Positions 33,937 through 45,060 of a DNA stretch of 64,000 nt are shown piece after piece. Origin of the DNA: Isoetes taiwanensis (lineage: Eukaryota > Streptophyta > Lycopodiopsida > Isoetales > Isoetaceae); the NCBI GenBank assembly GCA_021234155.1, contig JAJEKV010000330.1, forward strand, positions 124,001-188,000. Reading direction: 5' to 3'. Position 1 is the first letter of the stretch; the number at the start of each line of letters is the position of its first letter. A program made the position numbers and the translations under genes. Under the pieces are notes generated by a model that was given only the letters and a program-made list of their open reading frames with translations, had not been told where the DNA came from and searched no databases.

Positions 33937-35381
33937 AAGAAAGAGTAGCCCATGCAAGAAGAAGCCCCTCCTTCGCATGAGATCAAAGAATAGAAGCAAT
34001 GGATACTGCTGAGAGATGAAAAAGCGTCGATGAAACGTCGATGAAGAACTCTGCAATAAATAGCGATCCCCCAACCTGATGAACGGCCTAAAAATGCATG
34101 CGATGCATGCATGCGACGCACGCAATGCATGCATGCTCGTCTTGTGCAAGAATGTCGATCCGCTACGCGAATCGATGACATTATTGTAATGTCTTTCTTT
34201 TTTGTATGTTTCCTTAATTCGTTTGTTGGTTATGTGTGGAAGAGGTGATCTTCAGGTTTATCAATGCAACGTGGCAATGTGAATGGAACGTGCCATTCAT
34301 AGATTGGTGCCTAGGGATTATTTGTTTGTTCCAAGATTGTTCTTTTGTTTTATGTTGTTATTCTTTCTTATCTGGACTTTGGGCCTGGCAGAGGCATTTA
34401 AAAATGACGTTACAATATAAACAATGTGCCTTACATAGAATGGCACGTGGATCCTGAATCATTCTAAGCCTGAATCCTGAATCATGCTAAGCCCATCTGC
34501 ATCTAGCTATGCAGGCCTTGTCTTCCTGCAAAACCAAGAATGAAACATTTCTAGGGTCTCCCGCCCACTAGAAGCCCATGGCTCTCAATCTGCCCCGTAC
34601 ATCATGACTACCAGTACACAAGCCACCCCTTCTCGGGAAAGGGAGATGATGCCCTCGCTACATGTTAAGCAAACTACCACAAAATCTTCAAAATAATTGC
34701 AGACGGATTATGAGGAGTTGCTCCACTCAATAGATCTTATTCTTGCCAACTCCTGGCATCTGCTCAAAGAAAGTTTACAGCCTAGTACTAATAATGGAAG
34801 CAGCATCTTCTTCTTCCTTACCATAGTACTATAGAAGAGCATCACTTCTTTCCAGCCTGCCTTTTGCCCAGCCTTAAAGATCCCTTCCGAAAAATGTTCT
34901 AGCAAAGGTTTCTGTACTAGCAGTGCTCTCCTTCTTCCTTAGGCGGTGAATACTATAGCTCTGCTTACATTGTTTTCCTGAAAACTGTATGACCTTCTCC
35001 CAGCCGGCATACTAGAAGTAACCAAGAAAAGATATATCTTAAATACAGCTCCTCCCCATAACCTTGACCACTAACCTGAGGCACAGCTCCCCTGACCGGA
35101 AATCTTGTGGAAGATGCTGAAATATGCAGCAGAAAACCAGGTATGCCGTCCTTGCCAAGCAACACAGAAGCTCCTGGATCGTTAGAAGCTGAAAGATAAG
35201 GAAGGAAGGCTTTCCTGATTAGTAGCACAAAAGGGAACAAAAGAGTGGAAAAACCCAGCTAAGCACGATTTCATTAATTGGAGAAAATAAGCCCATTTTG
35301 AGAATTTTAAGCACACCTAATTTGCTCTAGCACGAATACTTTCACCTACTTCTCGAGCACAAGAAACATGAGGTAATTAAC

Positions 35382-35428
35382 ATACACATATACATACAAA
35401 TACACATATACATACACATACACATATA
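35382..35428 (+). repeat. CATACA/TACACA microsatellite
   Basis: About 47 bp of CATACACATATACATACA type repeats close to the left terminus of the 10.2-kb element. Confidence 0.8.
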
Positions 35429-35461
35429 CTCGTAGAAGCTCAATAATGGCCCTACATTGTA

Positions 35462-35715
35462 CACCAATAATTCACATCAATAATTTAACTTCACTATAAA
35501 AACGGCTTGACGAGGGGTAGAGGCCATTCATCTTCCATGGCTTCCTCGATGCCCCTTCGAGCACATCCGCTCTTTCAAGTGTTACTTGAGCTACAACGAT
35601 CCGGGCTAATGCGCTTAGAAATGGCGTTAAGCTTGATCCATGGCTCTTATCTAAAGCCGATGGACACCGCTTAGTGCTTGCGAGGAAGCTCACTTTCGTG
35701 TTAAAGTCCACATTT
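35462..35715 (+). promoter_or_regulatory. Promoter cassette 1 in the 10.2-kb element
   Basis: CCAATAATTCACATCAATAA, then ACTTCACTATAAAA (TATA box about 35490-35503), then ATGGCTTCCTCGATGCCC at about 35539. The same order with about 75-80% identity recurs at 36062-36150. Downstream of this ATG the frame is broken. An oppositely oriented ORF over the area (35472-35711) is probably a shadow. Confidence 0.55.
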
Positions 35716-36061
35716 CGGCTTCGATCGGGGAGATCTATGAGTGAATGCCATCCACGAGCTTTGATGTTGATGACGAAAGTGAATGACCGCTAATAATGTA
35801 ATAATGACATGGGTACCTAATAACTAAGTAAGGATGTAATAGCATTACGATTAAGGATGTAATATCACGTACCTTAAGCGAGTATATTGTAACGATGTGC
35901 TATCCCACCTCCACTTTTTACGCAAGTCGTCATTGAATTCAATCATAGCTAAATTCGGCAAGCAAACATGTTTTCAAACACACGATATACTAGTATGAAA
36001 TAAGTATTATTCTTGTACGTATATAACGATACCGATACACGTTCAATAATGGTGAACTCTA

Positions 36062-36323
36062 CCCCAATAATTCACCTCAATCATTCCACTTCACTATAAA
36101 AGCTTCTCAGTTCGGGGCTACATTTCATTCATCCCCCATGGATTTCTCGCCTTCTTCGATTCACCACATTGAGGCGATCAAGTGCTCAATGAGCCACGCA
36201 GATCTTGTTGGTTGCCTTGACAGGCATCTTCTTCTTGATCCCTACCCTGAAGAAAAGCTTTGGGCGAGATTCATTGCCCAAGCGTCAATTAGGTGTTATG
36301 ATCCATCTGATTTGGCTTCCTGA
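36062..36323 (+). CDS. Promoter cassette 2 and short ORF (61 aa)
   Basis: CCCCAATAATTCACCTCAAT, ACTTCACTATAAAA (TATA about 36088-36101) and then ATG at 36138 opening a 61-codon frame to 36323. Residues include MSHADLVGCLDRHLLLDPYP. The upstream part is a duplicate of cassette 1, which argues that this is a genuine core promoter in the element. The peptide could be a complete small protein or the first exon of a longer one. No family is recognised. Confidence 0.35.
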
Positions 36324-36516
36324 GCGCATGAGCTATGAGATATCAGGGATCACTACTACAAATCCTGAAGATGAATGAATCACCTGTTTGGCATTGTATA
36401 GTGTAAGAGCTCTTGTGTTGAGATGAAAAACACAAAGCCTAATGAATAATAACTAGTCTATTGTAAGGTGCATGTCATGTATGATATAGTAATTATGTAA
36501 AAGAGCATTGCATACC

Positions 36517-39220
36517 TCAAGAGTTCTCATCCTCGTCGTTAGCTTCTTTAGCCACCAATTCTTGCAACTGAGACCTCACACTACTGGGGATCACTGCTGA
36601 CAACGGCCTGGTCCCTACGGCCCAACCATAGTCTATCGTTTTCAAATGTTGGTAGCGTGGTGGGTCATTAGGATTCGGTCTCCAATTCTTGCTCCAACAA
36701 TCCCTATACTGCATTGCATATGAGGTACCCTTTCTTTGCAATGGGCTCAAACCAAGAAACAAACACCTCTTCATAGTGAGGGAGATTAGGGTCCTCTACT
36801 GGGTCCTCTTCCGCAAAGGCCATCCACGTCGGGCAGTTATCATGTGGCCTGATCAGCAAGAGCATTCCTTTCTTCACATCTTGGTAGGGGTCGAATATTT
36901 CAACAGGGTTCTTGGGTCTACCAGAGAAAGGCCCGACATAATGAGATGCACCAATGTGTTCATCCACCAATAAGTTGTCGGGTTCTTCTAATGCGGTTTA
37001 ATGCAGTCTTTGGGCCGAAATCGAATGACAGTTCTACCGGGTGAACGTCCCCAAGCACTTTCGCAACAAAAGGTGGACCAGTAGTCAATAACTTCATTCA
37101 TATATGTGTTAGACCATGAGTTATCGCCGGCTCTAGAAATAGCTGCCTAGTGCATCATGTACTTGGCAATTGAAGCTCTCAAGGCACCTATATCTGTCAA
37201 GCTCTGATATGGCTGCACGACCTTAGGTGACCCTCTAGGAATCATAGGTAAGCCTTGGGCATCCTCCTTCCACATTTTAATTCCCTTTTCAGGTAGCCAC
37301 TCCCTATGCCCTGGCCTCATCTTGTAGAACATTAGTGGCCATCCATCATTCATGCAGAACTTGAAGAGTAGAGGTTCCAAATGACCACATAAGCGGTCCT
37401 TCTTATCGGGGATAAAACCTTTCACGAATTCTTTCGGTTGGGAACCTCGGACACAAGGTAGGGCGTAGGAGACTTTGAACTACACTTTGCCGAAGAGTTG
37501 CATAAGCTCCGAATAGTCAATGCATCGATCTTCTCAGCAGAGTGGAGTAGTTTCCAAAGAGGGCATCTATGTCATCGTGGGTGTGTCCAACCATCATGAA
37601 TCCCGGTTGCACTGATCGAAGACACCTAACGGACCAAATATGACAAGTAAGAGAAAAAGATACCTGTTCTTGTTTTGTCACGAGCAATTGTCTAGGCAAG
37701 CAAGTAAAGCCTCCTAGGCAACTTCTTTGGTATCAGAGGGCCCTTGATAGGAGGCATAAAATCATTTCTAGTGCCATTCACCATTTTTGTCCTAAGGGCT
37801 TCCGTGTTCATAATTGCTCCACCCCAGCAGCTCCCTTGATGATCTGTATTTCTCAAATGACCCCAGTTGTCCTCAGATTGATTCTCTAGTGTTTTCAAGG
37901 TATGATTTAAAGATCCCACATGAAAATTCGAATCATCTGGCCAGAGGTCCAGCGAGAAGTGCCCCAAAGCACCTACACCATGCCCATGCATGAGAGCACC
38001 AGTAAGACTCACCTTCAACCGTTCACCCCTCCATACAGATTTTGCTAGCTTCTCCAGACGAGGAACCATCGTCTTATTCTGATCCATCTTATCATGTATA
38101 ATGGTTAAGGCATTTCAAGGAGATCGATGAGACAAAGCTCTCCACGACCCGGTAGAGACTCCTGCAGGAAAGTTGGGCTGTCATGTGAGATTTCCTTTCC
38201 ACGGCGAGCTCTCTTCTTTCTCTTGGATCTCTAGTCTTGGCAAGTTTCTCCTTTATCACAATACAGGTATTACACTTAGAAAATGCTATTCTTTTGGCGA
38301 TTGCTACCTCAGAGTGGTTCTCCTTCCACGTTGACAAGAAGGACGATTGAGAAACATGTTTTCCTGTCATGTCGTGGGCGGTTATATCTACCTCTTGATG
38401 AATGTCCTTTTTAGTCAAGATGGAAGGTAATCTCTTCACATTTTCTCTAGTTCCCCCTTTCGTAACCTTTGGCGGTGTGGCATAGTTTGACATTCTCATC
38501 TATGTACATAGATAGCCACGGCACCTCCGGCCGATTGTATGAGACCTTGGCTTCATGGACCCGGAGTTTCCATGCTCCGCAATCCTGTGCCCTTCCATGA
38601 AAAGCTTCCTCCATTTGTAAAATGTAGAAACTGGTATACCGTATGCACTATGCCATGCCTTCACACAGACTACCCTGTTGTTCAGCATTAGCTTTTTCAC
38701 ACATCCATTCTACGAACAAAAAGATCTAGCATGTTATGCGCAAAAAGTCGTGCGTTACGAGCTTTTCATGTTCGATAGAAGGTCCTCATGGCGGATATCT
38801 TCTTTAGCTGTGAAATTAGCACAACATCTCTTCAAGCGACACATGGAGGGACTGAGCGCAAGATAGCTTGGTGTGGTTTTCCTTTCACCTTTTTTTTTTT
38901 GGGGTCGGCGTCCTCTGCGCCTTCTGTTCACCATGTGGTGCTTGTCTTTTTTTGTTACTCCAGCCTCGGGCACGGCGGCATAAGCTTCCTTCGACCTCGG
39001 TCTCCTTCCGCGGCCGTAACTAGGCTAAGCTGGAATATTGTCAGCGAGAACCAATGCTATTGGCCATCTCACCAAGTCATGCATCGTGGCATTTTGCACA
39101 AGCAGCTTTGTGAGCATAGTAATCTTCTCGGGCATTGGCAACAAATTGGTCTGAAACCCCTATCCATGCTTCACCCAACTTCATATCCGGATCTGACATC
39201 GTTTGGATCTCGAAAGCGAT
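36517..39220 (-). pseudogene. DUF7869-like transposon protein gene (frameshifted)
   Basis: Read from about 39220 down: basic low-complexity linker NRRRRGRRPQKKKGERK (about 38920), Cys-containing segment near 38830, helix-turn-helix-like GIPVSTFYKWRKLFMEGHRI with HGNSGS (38540-38640), SKCNTCIVIKEKLAKTRDPR (about 38220-38280, Cys-x2-Cys knuckle), HDKMDQNKTMVPRLEKL (38030-38090), GHGVGALGHFSLDLWPDDSN (about 37930-37990), the hallmark MVGHTHDDIDALFGNYSTLL (37530-37590), and a Trp-rich C terminus (QYRDCWSKNWRPNPNDP, 36630-36700) ending at 36517. This order matches the DUF7869 protein family from memory. About six frameshifts and a few stops interrupt it, including one between the overlapping ORFs 36517-36774 and 36704-36970. 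Located in the 10.2-kb TIR element. Confidence 0.65.
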
Positions 39221-40800
39221 GATTTTTTGTAGCATAAGCGGTTTGCGACTTTTCGTGCATTAACTCACATGTCTTTTCCACTAGTTTATCCCCGCAAATC
39301 CCACGCAATTCAATTGGTTCATTGTTTCCTTCCGGGGAGTTTCTTTGGAACTTGCCAATTTATCCGTTTGATCGACGGTGGTGTGCTAACATCGGTCTTT
39401 GGAGTGATTTCATCATGAGCGTAAACTTTTGGACCAAAGAATGAAGCTACCTTGACCTCCTCTAGGTGGTTCAATTAAAACTACGGAAGCGGCGGTGGTA
39501 TCGCCCATCAAAGACAGCGACTAGAGAAACTACTATCAATTAAATCGACGCGCGGGGCGTTGTGGTGATTTTTGAAGTTATGCACTCGCCCTCGACCACC
39601 TTCTTCCCCAGCGGGTAGAAAGGCGTAGAGCTTCCATCTGAATAAAGTCAACAACGCTTTCGTCAACATCGCGATGGCGTCGTTGGACCTCATTAGAAGA
39701 AAAAAATGCGTACTCAAAGACCCAAAGGGACAACATAATACCTCGGGGGAAGATCGCCAAAGGGAAGGCGATTCTCTTGAACACATGGGTATAAATGGCG
39801 GAAGCACAAGACAGCGGCGGTAGGGGAGATGGCGGCGGCGATCCATCCGACCTCTATGGTGGACCTTCAATCCTTCAAATCTACCTAGAAACTTTGTCTA
39901 ATCTAACTAACCATTTAAAAACCACCTATCTACTAGACTTACCTCGAAAGATGCATAATCGCGATTAATTTGAAATAATCTGTGTCGCTATATAGCTGCT
40001 ATGCTCGGGATGAGCGCGTCGCGATTCTTTCATGGAACATCCAGAGCGGTGGCCCGAGCAAAAATAGATGCTTGAGTAAGTCTACGCCAAATCAAATGTC
40101 TATGTGAATATTAATTTAAATTTATTATTTCCACAGCGAAAATTGCTGTCAGTTAATTAAAATGGAGATCTCGTGAATTGAGCATTTGGGAGCAAAACCA
40201 TTAGCACTACCATTAAGCGAGAACCATTATATTACCGTGATATTCCCTCACTATCAATTAGTCCAGAAATAAACAATTCAATTGGGCCTCGCTAACCGGA
40301 TTATGGGATCCACGAACGGCATATACCAAGAAAGAGATGGTGCATATGTTGTTATGGTTGTGAGGGCACTATTATAACCTATACATAAACAACAAATCGA
40401 AAATCTCTCACGAGATTCGACAACTTCTAGGCTATTTGGATAGGCGGTAAGGCATTAGGATTTTGTACCCGGTAGCTTAGAGTGAAGGCGCCTTCAAGAT
40501 GAGCACTATAGCCCGATGGCGGATCGAGCGCCTCAAAAAACCAACGGCGCCCGGACGAGAAGAGCGGCGCCTTCGAACACCTGCTTTCGATTACAAAGCT
40601 GGAAATCCCGCCCTCTTCATCGGCCTTGAAATTCAGGTTTAAAATTTGAAATCGAGTTGTCTCTTCGGGCCTTCAACCGGCGCTCGGAGGCGTCTTAATT
40701 ATGGTTAGTAGGGCCTTTATTATGTACATTTTTTGAATTTGGAGGTGCGACCGGAAGTACCTCTTGTCAGGAGAATGCCACGTTTACAATAAAGTTGTTG
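39221..40800. other. Central part of 10.2-kb element, no recognised gene
   Basis: GC content rises from about 39500. A 120-codon minus ORF (39508-39870) has an overlapping alternative frame and no motif. Sequence 40440-40700 is rich in GGCGCC/CGGCG. This may be the divergent promoter region between the minus-strand and plus-strand genes of the element. Confidence 0.4.
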
Positions 40801-40805
40801 TGTGT

Positions 40806-40861
40806 CCATTAATACGGGCTGCATTAATGGTGGGTATTTATGAATGCGGCCGTATTAATGG
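40806..40861. repeat. 20-bp-stem hairpin
   Basis: CCATTAATACGG at 40806-40817 pairs perfectly with CCGTATTAATGG at 40850-40861, and the stem continues GCTGCATT/AATGCGGC with one G-T pair, leaving a loop of about 17 bp. A third related ATTAATGG sits in the loop. It lies near the middle of the 10.2-kb element. Confidence 0.8.
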
Positions 40862-41179
40862 CTGCCATTTATGGCGTGTCGGCTCATGCGTGCGGATTAA
40901 ATTAATCCGGCTTCCAGGCCGATATTTATTCTCGCGATCCCTTGGACTTTCATTAGCCCGGCGATTTCGGTGGCCTTCCGCGATTCCAGCGCCGCCTCCT
41001 CGGCGCCTTCCACCACGGTCGAAATCAACCCGTTTTCGAAAGTTTCCAGCCCGGCGATCCATGGCACCAAAAGCCCACCTCGGAAGGTTAGTTCCAACCC
41101 CTCGGCTCGAAGGGTCGCGGTAGCGATTTCTTTCGATAGTGCATGTTCAATTAGACTCTTCACCTTACCGTAATGTAGT

Positions 41180-44100
41180 CATTAGAAAGTGCGGAACTCA
41201 AGGAGGATGCTGCTCGGTGGTCGGACGGATCGGCGTCGCGATCTGCTGATTGCTCGGTAGCGGTAGCGGCGCGATCGTGTTAGTGGTCAACAACATCGCG
41301 GTCGCGATCTTCTTGACTTGACTCACCACTGCCGGCTATTTGCGATCTTCTGAATCACTCATGAGGATGCGGTCGCGATAAAATCAAAGCGATGATTGGC
41401 GCATCACGGAAGAACTTGTGCATTACGGAATCTTGACCCACTTCTTACTTGCGACTCTGGATTTGTATCAGCGGCCGGACGTTGAACCCAATAAGATCAT
41501 CACACCTTCAAATGAAAGAAAGTGGTGTATAGAAATTGCGGCGAGGCAATTCCACGGACGAAAGCGACCGTAGTAAAGACCTCTGCTTGTTCCTCGGGGT
41601 GGCAAAGCCGATGACATCTCAGCGGATGGGAATTGCAATCGCTATGTGGGAAGGAACAAAAACAATGTCAAAGGCGCTATTATATGCGGCGTAGAGGACA
41701 CCACGAGAATTTGCGGTTCATTGAGTATGTCCTTAAATGGACAAACTATGATCCCTCGCTCATGGCGGCTAGCAAATTAAACAAGCCGATCCTTTGGAAA
41801 GAATGTTGGCCGGTCACGAAGGATCTGGTGAGTCCCTCTGAATCTGTCTCACATGCGGAATATCCGGGCAATAGGGATATATTGTCGGCTTCTCGACATC
41901 ACGAGAAAAGGTTCTTGAGCGGATAAGAAACCACCTAGCATTGCTTTGAAAGCTAAGCGAGATGAGAAGATGCCTTACGTAATGGACACGAATTGGTTAA
42001 GGGCTCGGTGAAGAAAAAACATGTGAAACTGTATCTATAGGGAGGCCTCTAGAACCCGAGCCCTCTCGTTGAGCTGTTTCCTTTGCCCAACCATCTAACG
42101 TTATAGATCTGCTCAACCTCGGCTATTTGTGCTCCCCCTCATTGCCTAAAGATTCTACCATCCCAAAGTTCGGAATCAAACTTCGGCAAACTCAATACTT
42201 CGATAAATGAGAACCTTCTTCTTCCAACAAGTCTCGGGTCTTTGATCGTCCAAGAGGCTAGCATTTCCTATTATACAGGCTGCAAGGCGGACCTCAAATT
42301 CAATCAAGAAGAAGCGCAAATTGCTTGAACAATTCAAGCGGTTCTATCCGGCTTGGTGTGGCCCCGGGTTTATGAAGGTTTCAATATTCGATTGCGAACC
42401 AGCTCACTGCTAACCTCACGCGCCGAATGCGTTCAAAGCGACCCGTCGCGGACTCTCGTGAAGAGTTTCAAGGCGTATCCTACGGAGGTGCTCACACCGA
42501 TGTTGTCCCCGCCGACCCCATTACCGGTGATTGTTATTGTTCATGATTTACGGTTTGTGGTACATCTAACTTACAAGTGCACATTATTTAGGAAAAAGAT
42601 CACATGGAGTCTGAGAGGATGACTTGAAGGGCAAGAAATTTTGGATAATATCGGTAACCACGGTATATGTGCGGCTCAATTTGCTATATTTGTATTGTTG
42701 GAGAAGCGGGAGCGGCGGATGGGTTTGCTAAAGCCTCTGGCGAGGAGAAAAACAAGAGTGCTTAGCGGAAACTTGGCCAGATAGAATATATTGAGTTGAG
42801 CATTGATTGCAATGAAGTCGCCGCTAACCTTGTATATAGAGAGCCATTGTTAGAGAAGCTTCATGACTCACGACATCAACATAAAAGCGTATGGTTGTCC
42901 TCCTCAAAGGTCCCATTGAATGCGCCACCACCTCGGCATGGAAGGTATTTTTATTATCTTTGCTCAAAGACGCCCGGCGATTTTCCCTAACCATTTGTTT
43001 TGTAGGACTTCCACGAGATAGCTACCACAGCGTTGAAGGTGAAGGAGCTAAGGGCGAAGCAATTTATTTTTATGGAGGAGGCGGGTGTTGAGAAAGTTAA
43101 TGGAAGTAGCCATGGATGGGTCAACAAGAAGATTTGTGATGAGCATGGAGATTTTCACGATAAGCCCTCGAAGGACTTCTTCAACAAAACCTGGTTAAGA
43201 TACCTTGAGGCATGTCTATCACGAGAGGCTTCTCGGCTTCTCGATGAGATTTTGGAAGGAAAGACATATCGTTAAGGTGCAAAGCGGATATCATGGCAGG
43301 TTTAATTGCGGGCGCCATTGATATTAGAAGCGACCTTCATGCGGAAAGAGATTTTGTCATACGCATCCGCGCTTGCCGGAAAGATTACACATTTTGGGAG
43401 GAGTTGCTTTTCGACTTTCACGATTTCCGGAACGGTGGTTACGGATATATCGATTCGGATCTGATACGTGAAAGCAAATTACAATAAGGAGCATGTTGTG
43501 GGTAATTTGCCGTTGCATTTCTAGAACCCATTAGATCGATTTTGAAACCTGAAGAGGCTATAAAGATCAAGGAGAAGAAAAATGTTGTGCATCTTTGTAA
43601 CAAAGGAAGGGATTCCCACCTCCCACTCCGATTAATGCGAGAATGCAACTATGGTGTTCATAGACTTTAGAGGATTCTGCATTGTGGGCGTGCAAGAAAT
43701 ATATGGAACTCTTCACAAGAATATCCGGCATGACAATTTGCTAATATTTATCACCTTGTCATTCTAATGCGGTGCGAATTTGCGTTTGCTTATGCGATAA
43801 AAGCAATTCAAGGCGGGTCCCATATTTCTGTAGGTACATATGACGAGCGGGATGGGTGAACAAGAAAGGGTGAAGGAATATCGATATTACATCACCCATA
43901 TGTGCGTGCTGAAGCGACTCGGGGTGAGCGATAATGCGGGCTGGAGCTTCGTTTGAAACCGCAGTGTGTACTGCACCAAAGAAAGCGCCCTTGCCACCAA
44001 TGCATCGGTGGTAGCGAAGATCTTGATGAGAAAATGAAGAAGAAATGGCGGACATATTTCCGCGGGTAAACCCGGTACAAGTTTGGCCGGAATGGAAGGT

Positions 44101-45060
44101 GAATACGTGATGAAGTGCGGATAGAAGACATCATATGCCTACTACACGGTTGACAAGCTTGTGCGAAGGATAGTTGTGTTCTTGATTTCTTCTGGCCAGT
44201 GCTTGCTCTCATTGTCGTGTCCTTCTTGCCGGGGAAAGAAGAGTATTGCTTTACCGAAAGCGAATTAAAAAGTGTGCCGATTTACGAGGGCTTTCTTGGA
44301 TAAGCTTCGAAAAAAAAATTCGAACGGTATTTGGGGAGGCAGATAGCGAGGATAAAGGCGAGAGCGAGAATGATCCTCATCGCGATCAATTTAAACATTA
44401 CCCAACGAGCGGATATATCTAACATCGATTCAATCTTGGATCAAATGGATGAGAAAAGCTACGAGGAAAGAATCACGGGAAGCGAAAAGACTTAGGAGGC
44501 TAAAGAAAGGTATTCTTCTTGGCTTGGGCCGATGTTTCAAAAATTAGGGGCTCTAAATGAAAAAATTGATGCCTACATGCCTTTTTTGACAGGCGGTCCG
44601 GAGTTCGAATCGTAGGTATGGTCGAGGGACCTGCGGATCAAGAGGGTGAGCCATCGGGCACACAAGAGCATCGAGGTTCGGCAAAGAAAAAAAAACCAAA
44701 CTCTTCCATGCACCCAGATATCGCATGTCTTTGGCGAGTGAAGCCTTGGATGTCGAAGGACCCCCATGGAATCTTGACGACGAAGGACCGGATCCCATGT
44801 CCAACTCCTTGCTTGAGGCCATGTACGTAGAAATCCCGGATAAACAGGCTACTTGAGATGGACCCGAGAAGATGTTTTACAAAGGGGCGAGGAACATGTA
44901 GCTAGGATAGGCTGGCGAGAGCTCGGTGTTGTACACGAGGCGATGCTCGGAAACCCGGATGGACTAATTTACGCCCATATGGCAAAGAAATGTACATTGA
45001 AATGTTTGAGGAATACAAATTACAATGCTTTGAGTTTACTATTTGGTTATTTTGTCTAAA
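41180..45060 (+). pseudogene. Unrecognised plus-strand coding remnants in 10.2-kb element
   Basis: Protein-like frames with few shared features: NLRFIEYVLKWTNYDPSLMA (41707-41766), NKPILWKECWPVTKD, KLHDSRHQHKSVW (42858-42895), a run 43033-43275 (AGVEKVNGSSHGWVNKKICD, WLRYLEACLSREASRLLDEI), 43293-43487 (RKDYTFWEELLFDFHDFRNG), and an acidic tail with coiled-coil-like residues around 44290-44580. Short matches such as FLEPI near 43520 recall SIN3 corepressors but are too few to rely on. It is probably the second gene of the element, oppositely oriented to the DUF7869-like gene and broken by many frameshifts. Confidence 0.35.

Noticed and set aside
35472-35711. 79-codon minus ORF in promoter cassette 1
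   Set aside because: It overlaps a TATA-containing cassette of opposite orientation that is duplicated at 36062, where the minus frame is not kept.
43759-44212. Minus ORFs of 98 and 106 codons in the right half of the 10.2-kb element
   Set aside because: They overlap each other in different frames and oppose more protein-like plus-strand frames; no motif seen.
41180-45060. SIN3-like corepressor gene
   Set aside because: Short resemblances (FLEPI near 43520, YYTVDKLV near 44140) are scattered in different frames and too few to assign.
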